64,000 nucleotides of DNA from Roseicella frigidaeris (GCF_003258945.1 NZ_QLIX01000014.1:62001-126000); one strand, 5' to 3'; positions 8,856-17,528 are shown, counted from the first letter of the stretch. The notes: generated by a model not told the origin, from the letters alone. A program made the numbers and translations.

Positions 8856-8999
8856 TCAGCGCTCCGCTTGGTTGTCGTTGATGGGGGGGTACTGCCGGAT
8901 CTGGTCGAGGGCGACGGGGAACATCACCACGCCGAACATCCAGCCCTCCCACAGGATGAAGCCGTCCTCTCCATCCATCTCGTCCATATCCTCGGCCAT
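8856..8999 (-). CDS. Small acidic hypothetical protein (47 aa)
   Basis: An unlisted short frame: ATG at 8999 preceded by GGAGG at a four-base spacing, running to TGA at 8856. It encodes a strongly acidic N-terminus (MAEDMDEMDGEDG), a short hydrophobic aromatic stretch (FILWEGWMFGVVMFPVAL) and a polar tail. The good ribosome site and protein-like composition favour a real gene. Its function is not recognised. It sits between the amidase and the divergently transcribed GntR regulator. Confidence 0.45.
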   Translation of the reverse strand: MAEDMDEMDGEDGFILWEGWMFGVVMFPVALDQIRQYPPINDNQAER

Positions 9000-9079
9000 G
9001 GTGGCCTCCACTCTGCCCCAGCGGCTTTAGCCAATCCCGGACACAGGGGTTTCGCACGACGGCGTGGGTTTCTTCACAT

Positions 9080-9100
9080 CCTGCCATCTGCTATGGCAGA
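9080..9100. promoter_or_regulatory. Palindromic operator at the GntR regulator gene
   Basis: Perfect inverted repeat CTGCCAT-N5-ATGGCAG (9081-9099) immediately before, or overlapping, the start of the GntR gene. It matches 17 of 21 positions with the palindrome at 10789-10809 before the TRAP operon. FadR/VanR-type GntR proteins bind such short spaced palindromes, so autoregulation is likely. Confidence 0.7.
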
Positions 9101-9104
9101 GGCC

Positions 9105-9845
9105 ATGAGCGCCGCCGCACCGCATCCGGTCGAAAGGCTGGCCGAGGAGGACACGCTCTCGCTCGCCGAGCGCGCCTATCGCCGGCTGCGCGACGCCATC
9201 GTCCAGGGAACCCTCGCCTCCGGCAGCCGCGTCTCCGAGCGCAGCCTGGCGCAGGCGCTGGGCATCTCCGCCCAGCCGGTGCGGGAGGCGCTGCGGCGCC
9301 TCGAACAGGACGGCATGGTCATCACCCTGCCCCGCCGCGGCACCGTGGTCGCCGAGTTCGGCCCGGCGCGGCAGGCCGAGATGGGACGGATTCGCGCCGC
9401 GCTGGAGGGCGCCGCGGCGGCGCTGGCGGCGGAGCGCGCGGATGCCGCGGCACTGGCCGCGCTGGCGACCCAGCTGGCGGCGATGCGGGCGGCGACCGAG
9501 GCCGGGCGGCCGGAGCGCGTCTCGGAGGCGAATGAGCGGTTCCACGCCCTGATCCATGCGGCAACGGACAACGTCTTCCTCATCCGCTCCCTCGCCGCGC
9601 TGCGTGCCTATGACCATTTCGGGCGCGTCCGTGCCCTGAACGCCACGCCCGAGGAATTGCCGCGGGCGCTCGCCGAGCATGCCGGCATCCTCGCCGCCCT
9701 GCAGGCGCGCGATCCCGAGACGGCCGAGGCGCGCATGCGGGCGCATGTCCTGCGCTCGCTCGAGGTCGGCGGATTGCTGCCGCACGGCCTGAAGACCCAA
9801 GGCCTGAAGACCCCAGGCCCGAAGACGAGGACGCCGCCCGTATGA
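9105..9845 (+). CDS. GntR-family transcriptional regulator (FadR/FCD subfamily)
   Basis: A 246-residue regulator from ATG 9105; ATG 9093 is possible but lies inside the operator palindrome. The N-terminal winged helix runs through AYRRLRDAIVQGTLASGSRV, SERSLAQALGISAQPVREAL and a wing ending in RRGTVV. It is followed by an all-helical ligand domain of FCD type with the metal-site histidines (ERFHALIHAATDN, AEHAGILAAL, MRAHVLRSL). The stop overlaps the start of the DapA-like gene, so the two are cotranscribed. The C-terminus carries three 15-bp in-frame repeats (9786-9830; GLKTQ/GLKTP/GPKTR). It probably controls this gene pair and the TRAP operon through the two palindromes, with a carboxylic-acid effector. 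Confidence 0.9.
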   Translation: MSAAAPHPVERLAEEDTLSLAERAYRRLRDAIVQGTLASGSRVSERSLAQALGISAQPVREALRRLEQDGMVITLPRRGTVVAEFGPARQAEMGRIRAALEGAAAALAAERADAAALAALATQLAAMRAATEAGRPERVSEANERFHALIHAATDNVFLIRSLAALRAYDHFGRVRALNATPEELPRALAEHAGILAALQARDPETAEARMRAHVLRSLEVGGLLPHGLKTQGLKTPGPKTRTPPV

Positions 9846-10765
9846 CCCTCCCGCCCGACCGGCTGCGCGCCGCGCTGACCGGCATCTCCGGCATCCTCGT
9901 CACGCCGATGGATGCCGAGGACCGCCTCGCGCCGGCCCGCCTCGCGCCCATCATCGCCCGCGCCGCGGCCGCCGGCGTCGATGCGCTGACGATCAACGGC
10001 AATACCGGCGAGTTCTACGGCCTCAGCTATGCCGAGGCGGAGCGGATGCAGGCCGAGGTGCCGGCGCTGGTCGGCCGCCGGGCCGCGGTGGTCGCCGGGG
10101 TCGGCCGCAGCCTCGGCGAGGCCTGCGCCCTGGCGCGGCGCGCCCGGGCCGATGGCGCCGACGCCGTCATGGTGCACCAGCCGCCCGATCCCTTCGTCGC
10201 GCCGCGCGGCGTCGTCGCCTATGTCGCGACGATCGCCGAGGCGGCCGGTCTGCCGGTCGTGCTCTATCTTCGCAACGATGGCCTCGGCCTGCCGGCGATC
10301 GAGGCGCTGACGCGGATCCCGGGCGTGGTCGGGGTGAAATGGGCGACGCCGAACCTCATGGTGCTGGCGCAGGCGATCCGCCGCGCCGGGCCGGAGGTGT
10401 CCTTCATCTGCGGCCTCGCCGAGCCCTGGGCGCCGCCGATGACCGCGCTCGGCGCGCAGGGCTTCACCTCGGGCCTGATCAACCTGCTGCCGGAGCGGTC
10501 CGTCGCCATCCTGGCCGCCTTGCGCAAGGGCGATTTCGCCGCGGCCAATGCCGGGATCGCCGCCATCCAGGGCTTCGAGGCGCTGCGGGCGGAGGAGCAG
10601 AACGGCGCCAATGTCGCCGTGGTGAAGGCGGCGCTCGCCCTCTCCGGCATCGATGTCGGGGCGGCGCGGCCGCCGGCGGCCTGGCCGCTGCCGCCCGGCT
10701 CGGCGGCCGCCTTGCGCGACCTCCTGGCCGGCTGGGGCCTGCTCCGGCGCGACGCCGCCGCATGA
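9842..10765 (+). CDS. Dihydrodipicolinate synthase/N-acetylneuraminate lyase family protein
   Basis: A 307-residue TIM-barrel aldolase of the DapA/NanA family. The N-terminal GISGILVTPMD strand, the pyruvate-binding INGNTGEFYGLS motif (family consensus GTTGE) and the Schiff-base lysine in PGVVGVKWAT are present. The usual YN.P tyrosine motif appears as VVLYLRNDGL. It overlaps the GntR regulator by four bases and precedes a TRAP transporter, so it more likely acts in breakdown of an imported sugar acid or keto acid than in lysine synthesis. The substrate is unknown. Confidence 0.85.
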   Translation: MTLPPDRLRAALTGISGILVTPMDAEDRLAPARLAPIIARAAAAGVDALTINGNTGEFYGLSYAEAERMQAEVPALVGRRAAVVAGVGRSLGEACALARRARADGADAVMVHQPPDPFVAPRGVVAYVATIAEAAGLPVVLYLRNDGLGLPAIEALTRIPGVVGVKWATPNLMVLAQAIRRAGPEVSFICGLAEPWAPPMTALGAQGFTSGLINLLPERSVAILAALRKGDFAAANAGIAAIQGFEALRAEEQNGANVAVVKAALALSGIDVGAARPPAAWPLPPGSAAALRDLLAGWGLLRRDAAA

Positions 10766-10788
10766 CGTGAATGCCTGTTTCGAAAGGC

Positions 10789-10809
10789 TCTGCTATCTGA
10801 TATAGCAGA
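10789..10809. promoter_or_regulatory. Palindromic operator upstream of the TRAP operon
   Basis: Perfect 8-bp inverted repeat TCTGCTAT-N5-ATAGCAGA, ending 53 bases before the ATG of the TRAP binding protein. It is the second copy of the sequence found at 9080-9100, with the same half-sites (CTGCYAT/ATRGCAG) and the same five-base spacer. This links the TRAP genes to the GntR regulator upstream. Confidence 0.75.
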
Positions 10810-10862
10810 TGCTCGGATCCGGCGTGGCGGAAGACCATCCCGGCCGAGGAGGAAAAGGTCCG

Positions 10863-11858
10863 ATGACGATCACCGCATCCCGCCGGGCCCTGCTCGGCGC
10901 CGCGCTCGCCACCCCGTTGGCCGCGCCCTTCCTGGCCAACCGCGCCGCGGCGGCCGGCATCACGCTCCGCGCCGCCGACATCCACCCCGATGGCTATCCC
11001 ACCATCGAGGGCGTCAAGCTGATGGGCCGGCTGGTGGAGGAGCGCACCGAGGGGCGCATCAAGATCCAGATGTTCCATTCCCGCCAGCTCGGCGAGGAGA
11101 AGGACACGCTGGAGCAGACCCGCTTCGGCGTCATCGACTTCACCCGCGTCAACACCGCGCCGCTGAACAACCTGGTCCCCGCCACGCTGGTGGTGGGCCT
11201 GCCCTTCCTGTTCCGCGACACCGCCCATATGCAGGCGGTGATGGACGGGCCGATCGGCGAGGATATCGGCAAGGACACCGCCTCGCACGGGCTGGTGACG
11301 CTCGCCTACTACGACAGCGGCGCGCGCTGCTTCTACACCAGGCCCCGCGCGGTGGCCGAGCCGGAGGCGCTGAAGGGGCTGAAGGTCCGCGTGCAGCAGA
11401 GCGACATGTGGGTGGCGCTGATGCGCGCCTTCGGCGCCAACGCCACGCCGCTGCCCTTCGGCGAGGTCTATTCCGCCATCCAGACCGGCGTGGTGGACGG
11501 CGCCGAGAACAACGTGCCCACCTACTACACCTCCCGCCATTTCGAGGTGGCGAAGTACTACACCAAGACCGAGCACAGCCTCTCGCCCGAGATCCTGGCG
11601 ATGAGCAAGCGCAGCTACGACAAGCTGGCGAAGCCCGACCAGGAGATCATCCGCCAGGCCGCGAAGGAGAGCGTGCCGCATATGCGCAAGCTCTGGGTGG
11701 CGATGGAGGAGGAGGCGCTGGCCAAGGTGGTCGCCGGCGGCGCGCAGATCGTCGAGGCGGACAAGGCGGCCTATGCCAGGCTGGTGCAGCCGGTCTACGA
11801 CCAGTTCGTCAAGGACGCGAAGCTGAAGGCGCTGGTCGAGCGCATCCGGGCGGCCTGA
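10863..11858 (+). CDS. TRAP transporter substrate-binding protein (DctP family)
   Basis: A 331-residue periplasmic solute receptor. The start ATG 10863 follows a GGAGGAAAAGG ribosome site and gives a signal sequence with twin arginines (SRRALLGAALATPLAAPFLA). The mature part has DctP-family landmarks: GRLVEERTEGRIKIQMF, the LKGLKVRVQQS segment with the arginine that pairs with the substrate carboxylate, and PFGEVYSAIQTGVVDGAENN. Such proteins bind organic acids. It forms a complete tripartite system with the two following permease genes, probably under GntR control through the palindrome upstream. Confidence 0.93.
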   Translation: MTITASRRALLGAALATPLAAPFLANRAAAAGITLRAADIHPDGYPTIEGVKLMGRLVEERTEGRIKIQMFHSRQLGEEKDTLEQTRFGVIDFTRVNTAPLNNLVPATLVVGLPFLFRDTAHMQAVMDGPIGEDIGKDTASHGLVTLAYYDSGARCFYTRPRAVAEPEALKGLKVRVQQSDMWVALMRAFGANATPLPFGEVYSAIQTGVVDGAENNVPTYYTSRHFEVAKYYTKTEHSLSPEILAMSKRSYDKLAKPDQEIIRQAAKESVPHMRKLWVAMEEEALAKVVAGGAQIVEADKAAYARLVQPVYDQFVKDAKLKALVERIRAA

Positions 11859-11863
11859 GCGCC

Positions 11864-12394
11864 ATGCAGGCGCTGCATCGCCGCCTCGGCGGCGCGCTCG
11901 CCCTGGTGGCGCGCGGCGCCATCCTCCTCTCCGGCGTGGCGATGGTGGCCATGGTGCTCATCGTCGCCTGGGGGGTCTTCGGCCGTTTCGTGCTGAACGA
12001 CACGCCGGCCTGGGCCGAGGCCTCGGCGCTGCTGCTGCTCGGCTGGGTGATCCTCGGCGCCGCCGCGGTCGGGGTGCGCGAGGGCTTCCATATGGGCTTC
12101 GACACGCTGCGCGAGGCGCTGCCGGCGCCGGTGGCGCGGCTGTTCCGGGTGCTGTCGGACCTCGCCGTCACCCTCTTCGGCGCGGCGATGGCCTGGTATG
12201 GCGGCGACCTGGCGCTCGAGGTCTGGGACGCGACGCTGCCGACCCTCGGCCTGCCGGGCACGGTGGAATACCTGCCGCTCGCGCTCGGCGGGCTGCTCAT
12301 CGCCCTGTTCGGGCTGGAGCGGCTGCTGGCGCATGCCGTCACCGGCCAGGCACCGGCCGGAATGCCGGAGCACACGATCCTCACCGACGCCTGA
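11864..12394 (+). CDS. TRAP transporter small permease (DctQ family)
   Basis: A 176-residue protein with four predicted transmembrane helices (about 19-40, 48-65, 90-110, 135-155). It carries the family pattern WGVFGRFVLNDTPAWAEASALLLLGWVILGAA, in which the tryptophan-glutamate pair is typical of DctQ. It begins five bases after the binding-protein stop. It partners the large permease downstream in Na+-driven uptake. Confidence 0.92.
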   Translation: MQALHRRLGGALALVARGAILLSGVAMVAMVLIVAWGVFGRFVLNDTPAWAEASALLLLGWVILGAAAVGVREGFHMGFDTLREALPAPVARLFRVLSDLAVTLFGAAMAWYGGDLALEVWDATLPTLGLPGTVEYLPLALGGLLIALFGLERLLAHAVTGQAPAGMPEHTILTDA

Positions 12395-12441
12395 GGCGGC
12401 CCGCCGGGCATCCCGGCCCCGCCAGCCAGAAGGACGCCTCC

Positions 12442-13722
12442 GTGGAACTCACCGTCCTGCTCGGCGGCTTCGCGCTGCTGCTGCTGATCGGCACGCCGGT
12501 CGCCTTCGCGCTCGGCGCCGCGACCCTTGCCACCGTGCTCTACATGGACCTGCCGCCGGTGGTGGTGTTCCAGCAGCTCGCCTCCGGCATGAACGTCTTC
12601 TCCATGCTGGCCATCCCCTTCTTCGTCTTCGCCGGCGACCTGATGCTGCGCGGCCAGATCGCCGACCGGCTGGTGGCGCTGGCGGCGGCGATGGTGGGGC
12701 ATCTGCGCGGCGGGCTGGGGCAGGTGAACATCCTCGCCGCGACGCTGTTCGGCGGCGTCTCCGGCTCGGCGGTCGCCGATGCCAGCGCGGTCGGCGGCGT
12801 CATGATCCCGCAGATGAAGGCGCGCGGCTATGCGCCGGACTATGCGGTGAACATCACGGCGAATGCGGCGCTGATCGACCTGCTGATCCCGCCCAGCCAC
12901 AACATGATTCTCTACGTCATCGCTGCCGGCGGAGCGATCAGCGTCGCCGACCTCTTCACCGCCGGCATCATCCCCGGCCTCGTCATGATGCTGGCGCTGA
13001 TGGTGGTCGCCTGGCTGGTCGCCATCCGCCGCGGCTATCCGCGCGAGGCCTTCCCGGGCTGGGCGGCGCTGCTGCGGCTCGCCATCGGCGCCCTGCCGGG
13101 GCTGATGCTGATCGTCATCATCTTCGCCGGCGTCCGCAGCGGCATCTTCACCGCGACCGAGAGCGCCTGCGTCGCGGTGATCTACGCCCTGCTCGTCACC
13201 CTGCTGGTCTATCGCAGCCTGGGCTGGGAGGGGTTCCGGGAGGCGGTGGGCGGGGCGGTGCGCACCACCGGCATGGTCATGCTCATCATCGGCACGGCGA
13301 CCGCCTTCGGCTGGCTGATGGCGCTGTTGCAGGTGCCGGCGCAGACCGTCGCCGTCATGCGCGGCATCACCGAGGACCCGATCCTCACCCTGCTGCTGAT
13401 CAACGTCATCCTGCTGGTGCTCGGCACCTTCATGGACATGGCGCCGCTGATCATGATCGGCACGCCGATCTTCCTGCCGGTGGTGAAGGCGCTGGGGATG
13501 GACCCGGTGCAGTTCGGCGTGGTGCTGATCGTCAATCTCGGCATCGGGCTGATCACCCCGCCGGTCGGCCCGGCGCTCTTCGTCGCCTGCGCCGTCGGCA
13601 AGGTCTCGATGTGGGATGCGACCAAGACCAGCGGGCCCTTCTACCTCGCCATGCTGGTGGTGCTGGGGCTGGTCACCTACATCCCCGCCCTGTCGCTCTG
13701 GCTGCCCCGGCTCTTCCACTGA
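12442..13722 (+). CDS. TRAP transporter large permease (DctM family)
   Basis: A 426-residue integral membrane protein of the DctM family with about a dozen helices. Diagnostic segments include ATLFGGVSGSAVADASAVGGVMIPQMKARGY, IPPSHNMILYVIAAG and GTFMDMAPLIMIGTPIFLPVVKALGMDPVQFG, plus the C-terminal LGIGLITPPVGPALFVAC. It is the conduction subunit of the preceding system. The 47-base gap after dctQ has no terminator, so the three genes are one transcription unit. Confidence 0.94.
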   Translation: MELTVLLGGFALLLLIGTPVAFALGAATLATVLYMDLPPVVVFQQLASGMNVFSMLAIPFFVFAGDLMLRGQIADRLVALAAAMVGHLRGGLGQVNILAATLFGGVSGSAVADASAVGGVMIPQMKARGYAPDYAVNITANAALIDLLIPPSHNMILYVIAAGGAISVADLFTAGIIPGLVMMLALMVVAWLVAIRRGYPREAFPGWAALLRLAIGALPGLMLIVIIFAGVRSGIFTATESACVAVIYALLVTLLVYRSLGWEGFREAVGGAVRTTGMVMLIIGTATAFGWLMALLQVPAQTVAVMRGITEDPILTLLLINVILLVLGTFMDMAPLIMIGTPIFLPVVKALGMDPVQFGVVLIVNLGIGLITPPVGPALFVACAVGKVSMWDATKTSGPFYLAMLVVLGLVTYIPALSLWLPRLFH

Positions 13723-13733
13723 GATCGAGCGCG

Positions 13734-13824
13734 GGACGGTTGCACCGTCCTGCCCCTCAAGCGCCGGGTGCAACCCTCCGGTTTGCCGGGGCCTTCGCGC
13801 CGTCAGGCGCGCCTGACGGCGCGA
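13734..13824. terminator. Two hairpins after the TRAP operon, one a 30-bp perfect palindrome
   Basis: GGACGGT-tgc-ACCGTCC (13734-13750) lies 11 bases after the dctM stop. It is followed by a perfect 30-bp palindrome at 13795-13824 (arms TCGCGCCGTCAGGCG and its complement). There is no T run. They separate two convergent units, TRAP and MFS, and could serve both directions. Confidence 0.5.
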
Positions 13825-13825
13825 C

Positions 13826-13851
13826 GCGCGGCGCCCATTCGGGCGCTCGGC
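13826..13851 (+). repeat. Dispersed palindromic repeat, copy 1
   Basis: A 26-base unit with the core hairpin GCGCCC-attc-GGGCGC followed by TCGGC. It matches the copy at 48825-48850 in all but one base and the inverted copy at 49498-49524. It behaves like a REP-type intergenic repeat. Confidence 0.6.
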
Positions 13852-13916
13852 CCTGCGGGTCGCAGGTCGGAACCTCGTGCGCTTGCTATGAGCCGCCCGG
13901 GGCGGCCGCGGTCGTC

Positions 13917-15137
13917 TCAGCGCCCCGTCCGCCGCAGCCAGAGATAGCCGAGCGCGCAGACCGCCAGCGCCACCGCGAAGCTCGAGAGCGCCGCGCCGAT
14001 GCCGCCCCAGCGCGCGGCGAGGCCGGAGACCGCCTGCAGCACCGCCGCGCCGCCGAAGAAGGCGACGTTGTTGGCCGAGAGGGCGCGGCCGGTCTGCTCC
14101 GGCGGCACCGCCGCCCGCACCTGGGCGAAGACCAGGATTTGGAAGGAGATGACCAGGCCGAAGACCACCATGACGGCGGCGTCGAAGCCGGCGGGCAGGG
14201 CCGGGACGCCGAGCAGGGCCGAGAGCCAGCCGCCGGGCCCGCCCGCCGGCAGCAGCAGGATCAGCCCGGCGACCGCCAGGTGGCTGCCGGCCAGCAGCAG
14301 CACCGGCCGCCCGACCAGCCGCTGCACCACGCCGGCCAGCGCCGGCCCGATGACGAGGGCGGCCGCCACCAGCAGCAGCACATTGCCCGCCTGCACCCGG
14401 CTGAGCCCCTTCGCCTCCATCAGCCAGGGCCCGCCCCAGAGGCCGCGCACCCCGAGCACGGCGGCGAAGCTGGCGAAGGCGATCACCATCAGCGCCCGCA
14501 GCCGCGGCGAGGCGGCGATCGCCAGGATCTCCCGCGCATCCTGCCAGAGCGAGCGCCGGGCGGAGCGCGGCGGCGGCGCCGGCTGCACGGTGAGCGCGAC
14601 GGCGAGGAAGGCGAGCAGCGCCAGCCCGCCCGAGGCCCAGAAGCCGGCGCGCCAGCCCTGCCATTCCACCAGCAGGGCGAGCGGCGAGGCGCTGAGCAGC
14701 ATGCCGGAATTGCCGAAGGCCTGGATGATGCCGGACCAGAGGGCGAAGCGGTGGCCGTCCATGGCCCGCGCTGCATAGGTCATCGGGCACATCAGCGCGC
14801 CGGAGCAGCCGATGCCGAGCACGCATTGCGCGACCAGCAGGCCGAGCGGCCCGGTGGCGAAGGCGGCGATGGCGCAGCCCAGGGCGCCGATGCCGAGCAG
14901 CACCAGCGCGGTGCGCCGCACCCCCCAGCGGTCGAGCCCGATGCCGACCGGCAGCATGGCCAGCGCGAAGGCGGCCGGGAAGGCGCCGGTCAGCGCCGCC
15001 AGGCTTTCCGGCGTGAGGCCGAGATCGCGCGAGAGCACGTCGGCGGCGATCGCCGGCAGGGTGCGCACGGCGTTGGAGAAGACATGGCCCAGCGTGAGCG
15101 CCAGGATCGGCAGCTCGGGGCCGCGTGGTCGCGGCAC
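13917..15137 (-). CDS. MFS transporter
   Basis: A 406-residue permease with about twelve predicted helices. GTG at 15137 is used as start because AAGGGGG precedes it at proper spacing; the frame upstream is open only as a shadow of the neighbouring gene. The major-facilitator loop after helix 2 appears as GIGLDRWGVRRTALVLLG. It follows the FAD-linked dehydrogenase gene on the same strand by 47 bases and is probably cotranscribed with it. Hence it may import or export a hydroxy acid handled by that enzyme; this is inference from position. Confidence 0.85.
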   Translation of the reverse strand: MPRPRGPELPILALTLGHVFSNAVRTLPAIAADVLSRDLGLTPESLAALTGAFPAAFALAMLPVGIGLDRWGVRRTALVLLGIGALGCAIAAFATGPLGLLVAQCVLGIGCSGALMCPMTYAARAMDGHRFALWSGIIQAFGNSGMLLSASPLALLVEWQGWRAGFWASGGLALLAFLAVALTVQPAPPPRSARRSLWQDAREILAIAASPRLRALMVIAFASFAAVLGVRGLWGGPWLMEAKGLSRVQAGNVLLLVAAALVIGPALAGVVQRLVGRPVLLLAGSHLAVAGLILLLPAGGPGGWLSALLGVPALPAGFDAAVMVVFGLVISFQILVFAQVRAAVPPEQTGRALSANNVAFFGGAAVLQAVSGLAARWGGIGAALSSFAVALAVCALGYLWLRRTGR

Positions 15138-15184
15138 GTTTCCCCCTTGGTCTTGCCTGTGGGCGCGGCCGGGACCGCGCCGCC

Positions 15185-16579
15185 TCAGTTCCGGAACATC
15201 TTGCCCGGGTTGAGGATGCCCTTCGGGTCGAGCGCGGCCTTGACGCTGCGCATCACCGCCAGCGCCTCGGCGCCATGCTCGACCTCGAGGAATTCCCGCT
15301 TGCCGATGCCGACGCCATGCTCGCCCGAGCAGGTGCCGCCGAGCGCGAGGCCGCGGGCGACGATCTTCCGGTCCAGCTCCCAGGCCTTGTCCAGGCCCTG
15401 CGGGTCGTTCGGGTCGAAGAGGATGATCTGGTGGAAATTGCCGTCGCCGACATGGCCGACGATGCAGGTGGTGAAGCCGGCCTCGATCGCATCCTGCTTG
15501 GCGCCGAGGATGGCATCGGCCAGCTTCGAGATCGGCACGCAGACATCGGTGGTGATGCCGCGGAAGCCGGGCTTCAGCGCCATGCCCGCCCAATAGGCGT
15601 CGTGCCGCGCCTGCCAGAGGCGGTTGCGCGTCTCGGTATCCGTCGCCCAGGTGAAGCCCTCGCCGCCGAAATCGGCGGCGATCGCCTGCACCGCCTCGGC
15701 CTGCTCGGCCACCGCGGCGGCGGTGCCGTGGAATTCGAGGAACAGGGTCGGCGTGTTGCGGAAGCCTTCCAGCTTCGAATAGCGGATGCAGGCCTCCATC
15801 TGGTCGGCATCGAGCAGCTCGATGCGGGCGACCGGGATGCCGGACTGCATGGTGACGATGGTGGTGTTCACCGCCGCGGCGAGGTCGGGGAACTGGCAGA
15901 CCGCGGCGCTCATCGCCTCCGGAATGCCGTGCAGGCGCAGCCGGATCCTGGTGATGACGCCGAGCGTGCCCTCCGAGCCGATGAAGAGCCGCGTCAGGTC
16001 GTAGCCATTGGCGCCCTTGCGCGCCCGCCCGCCGGTCTGGATCACCCGCCCATCGGCCAGCACCACCTCGAGGCCGAGGACGTTCTCGCGGATCGTGCCG
16101 TAGCGCACCGCATTGGTGCCCGAGGCCCGCGTCGCGCACATGCCGCCGATGGTGCAGACGCTGCCCGGATCGACCGGGAAGAACATGCCCTGGTCGCGCA
16201 GGAAGTCGTTGAGCTGCTGCCGCGTCACCCCCGGCTCGATCAGGCAGTCCATGTCCTCGGCATTGACCTCCAGCACCCGGGTCATGCGCGAGAGGTCGAG
16301 CGAGATGCCGCGCCGCACCGGGTTGACATGCCCCTCGAGGCTGGTGCCGGCGCCGAAGGCGACGACCGGCACCTCGTGATGGTGGCAGAGGGTGAGGATG
16401 CGGCTCACCTCCTCCGTGCTCTCCACGAAGGCGACGGCGTCGGGCAGGGTCGGCGGGGTCTGGTCCTCGCCGCGGGCATGCTGCTCGCGCACCGCCTGGG
16501 CGGTGGAGAGGCGGTCGCCGAGGAATTCGCGCAGGGCGGCGATGACGGCGTCGACGGGACGGGGAGCGATCGTGTTCAT
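15185..16579 (-). CDS. FAD-linked D-lactate/2-hydroxyacid dehydrogenase (GlcD/LDHD type)
   Basis: A 464-residue flavoprotein of the vanillyl-alcohol-oxidase fold. The N-terminal FAD domain includes VVAFGAGTSLEGHVNP, the PP-loop region VDPGSVCTIGGMCATRASGTNAVRYGT and FIGSEGTLGVIT. The C-terminal substrate domain has the metal/substrate motifs GHVGDGNFH and GTCSGEHGVGIGK. The family includes D-lactate dehydrogenase (cytochrome), glycolate oxidase GlcD and D-2-hydroxyglutarate dehydrogenase; the overall pattern is closest to mitochondrial LDHD. Electrons would go to a cytochrome or quinone. An MFS permease follows in the same direction. Confidence 0.9.
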   Translation of the reverse strand: MNTIAPRPVDAVIAALREFLGDRLSTAQAVREQHARGEDQTPPTLPDAVAFVESTEEVSRILTLCHHHEVPVVAFGAGTSLEGHVNPVRRGISLDLSRMTRVLEVNAEDMDCLIEPGVTRQQLNDFLRDQGMFFPVDPGSVCTIGGMCATRASGTNAVRYGTIRENVLGLEVVLADGRVIQTGGRARKGANGYDLTRLFIGSEGTLGVITRIRLRLHGIPEAMSAAVCQFPDLAAAVNTTIVTMQSGIPVARIELLDADQMEACIRYSKLEGFRNTPTLFLEFHGTAAAVAEQAEAVQAIAADFGGEGFTWATDTETRNRLWQARHDAYWAGMALKPGFRGITTDVCVPISKLADAILGAKQDAIEAGFTTCIVGHVGDGNFHQIILFDPNDPQGLDKAWELDRKIVARGLALGGTCSGEHGVGIGKREFLEVEHGAEALAVMRSVKAALDPKGILNPGKMFRN

Positions 16580-16670
16580 GGCGGTTCCTCGCGCTCGCCC
16601 CCGGGTAGCATGCCGGGCGGGCGCGGGAAATGCCGGCGGGCGCGGCCCGGCCCTGCCGGCCGCGCCGGTC

Positions 16671-17528
16671 TCACCCCTCCCGCGCCAGCGGGCAGGTGAG
16701 GCAATGCGGCCCGCCGCCGCCGGCGGTGAAGAGCGAGAGCGGCGGGTCCAGCACGGTGAGCCCCTCGGCCCGCAGCGCGGCGTTGAGGTCGCGGCTCTCG
16801 GCGGCGGAGATCACCCGGTCCCCGCCCAGGGCGAGGATGTTGCAGCCGAGGCGCATGGTCTCCCGATAGGGGACGGGCAGGCAGCGGATGCCGCGCGCCC
16901 GGAGCCAGTCCGTGAACGCCTCCGGCAGCGCCTCCAGGCAGGCGGCGGCGAGGCCGGGCGCGGCCATGCAGAACAGCACGTCGAGATGCAGGAAATGCTC
17001 GTCGAAGGGCTCGACCCGCACCTCCCAGCCCTCGGCGCGGAGCCAGGCGGCGAGCTGCTCCGCCCCGGCCAGGTCGGTGCGGCCGCCGCTGGCGCCGATC
17101 ACGGCGAGGCCGGGGCGGAGGATATGGACGTCGCCACCCTCCAGGGTGCCGGCCGAGCTCTTGCGCCAGAAGCGGGCGCCCTGCGCCGCGTGCCAGTCCA
17201 GCAGCGGGGCGTATTCGCCGCGGCGCTGCGGCCGCTCGAGCTGGCAGAGCACCGGCCCGCGATGCGTCACCACCACGCTGTCGCGGGTATAGGCCATGTA
17301 GGGCAGATGCGGCTCGGGCGGCAGGCGGTGCACCCGGGCGCCGGCCTGCTCCAGCGCCGCGACCAGCTCGCCATGCTGCGCCTGCAGTCCCTGCGGGTCC
17401 GGCTGCTGCCCGGACGCCAGGGTGCGGCGGACGATCGTGTTGCTCGGGATCCAGCGATAGTGGTCGGGCGGGCAGACCAGCACCTCGGCGAGGCGCCCGG
17501 TCTCCGAGGCGACGGTCCAGCCTGGCAT
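16671..17528 (-). CDS. Dimethylarginine dimethylaminohydrolase (DDAH)-like amidinotransferase-fold hydrolase
   Basis: A 285-residue enzyme from ATG 17528, selected since the 26 codons upstream look non-coding. Family motifs are in order: substrate loop MAYTRDSVVV, GTLEGGDVHIL, the catalytic histidine context DEHFLHLDVLFCM, and the nucleophile cysteine near the C-terminus in GGGGPHCLTCPL. The fold hydrolyses guanidino groups (dimethylarginine to citrulline and dimethylamine, or arginine to citrulline). The exact substrate is not certain. It is a single gene on the minus strand, divergent from the formate dehydrogenase operon. Confidence 0.85.
   Translation of the reverse strand: MPGWTVASETGRLAEVLVCPPDHYRWIPSNTIVRRTLASGQQPDPQGLQAQHGELVAALEQAGARVHRLPPEPHLPYMAYTRDSVVVTHRGPVLCQLERPQRRGEYAPLLDWHAAQGARFWRKSSAGTLEGGDVHILRPGLAVIGASGGRTDLAGAEQLAAWLRAEGWEVRVEPFDEHFLHLDVLFCMAAPGLAAACLEALPEAFTDWLRARGIRCLPVPYRETMRLGCNILALGGDRVISAAESRDLNAALRAEGLTVLDPPLSLFTAGGGGPHCLTCPLAREG

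Noticed and set aside
12198-15596. 1132-codon plus-strand frame
   Set aside because: It runs across dctM, an intergenic hairpin region and two minus-strand genes, so it is an artefact of few stops at this GC content.
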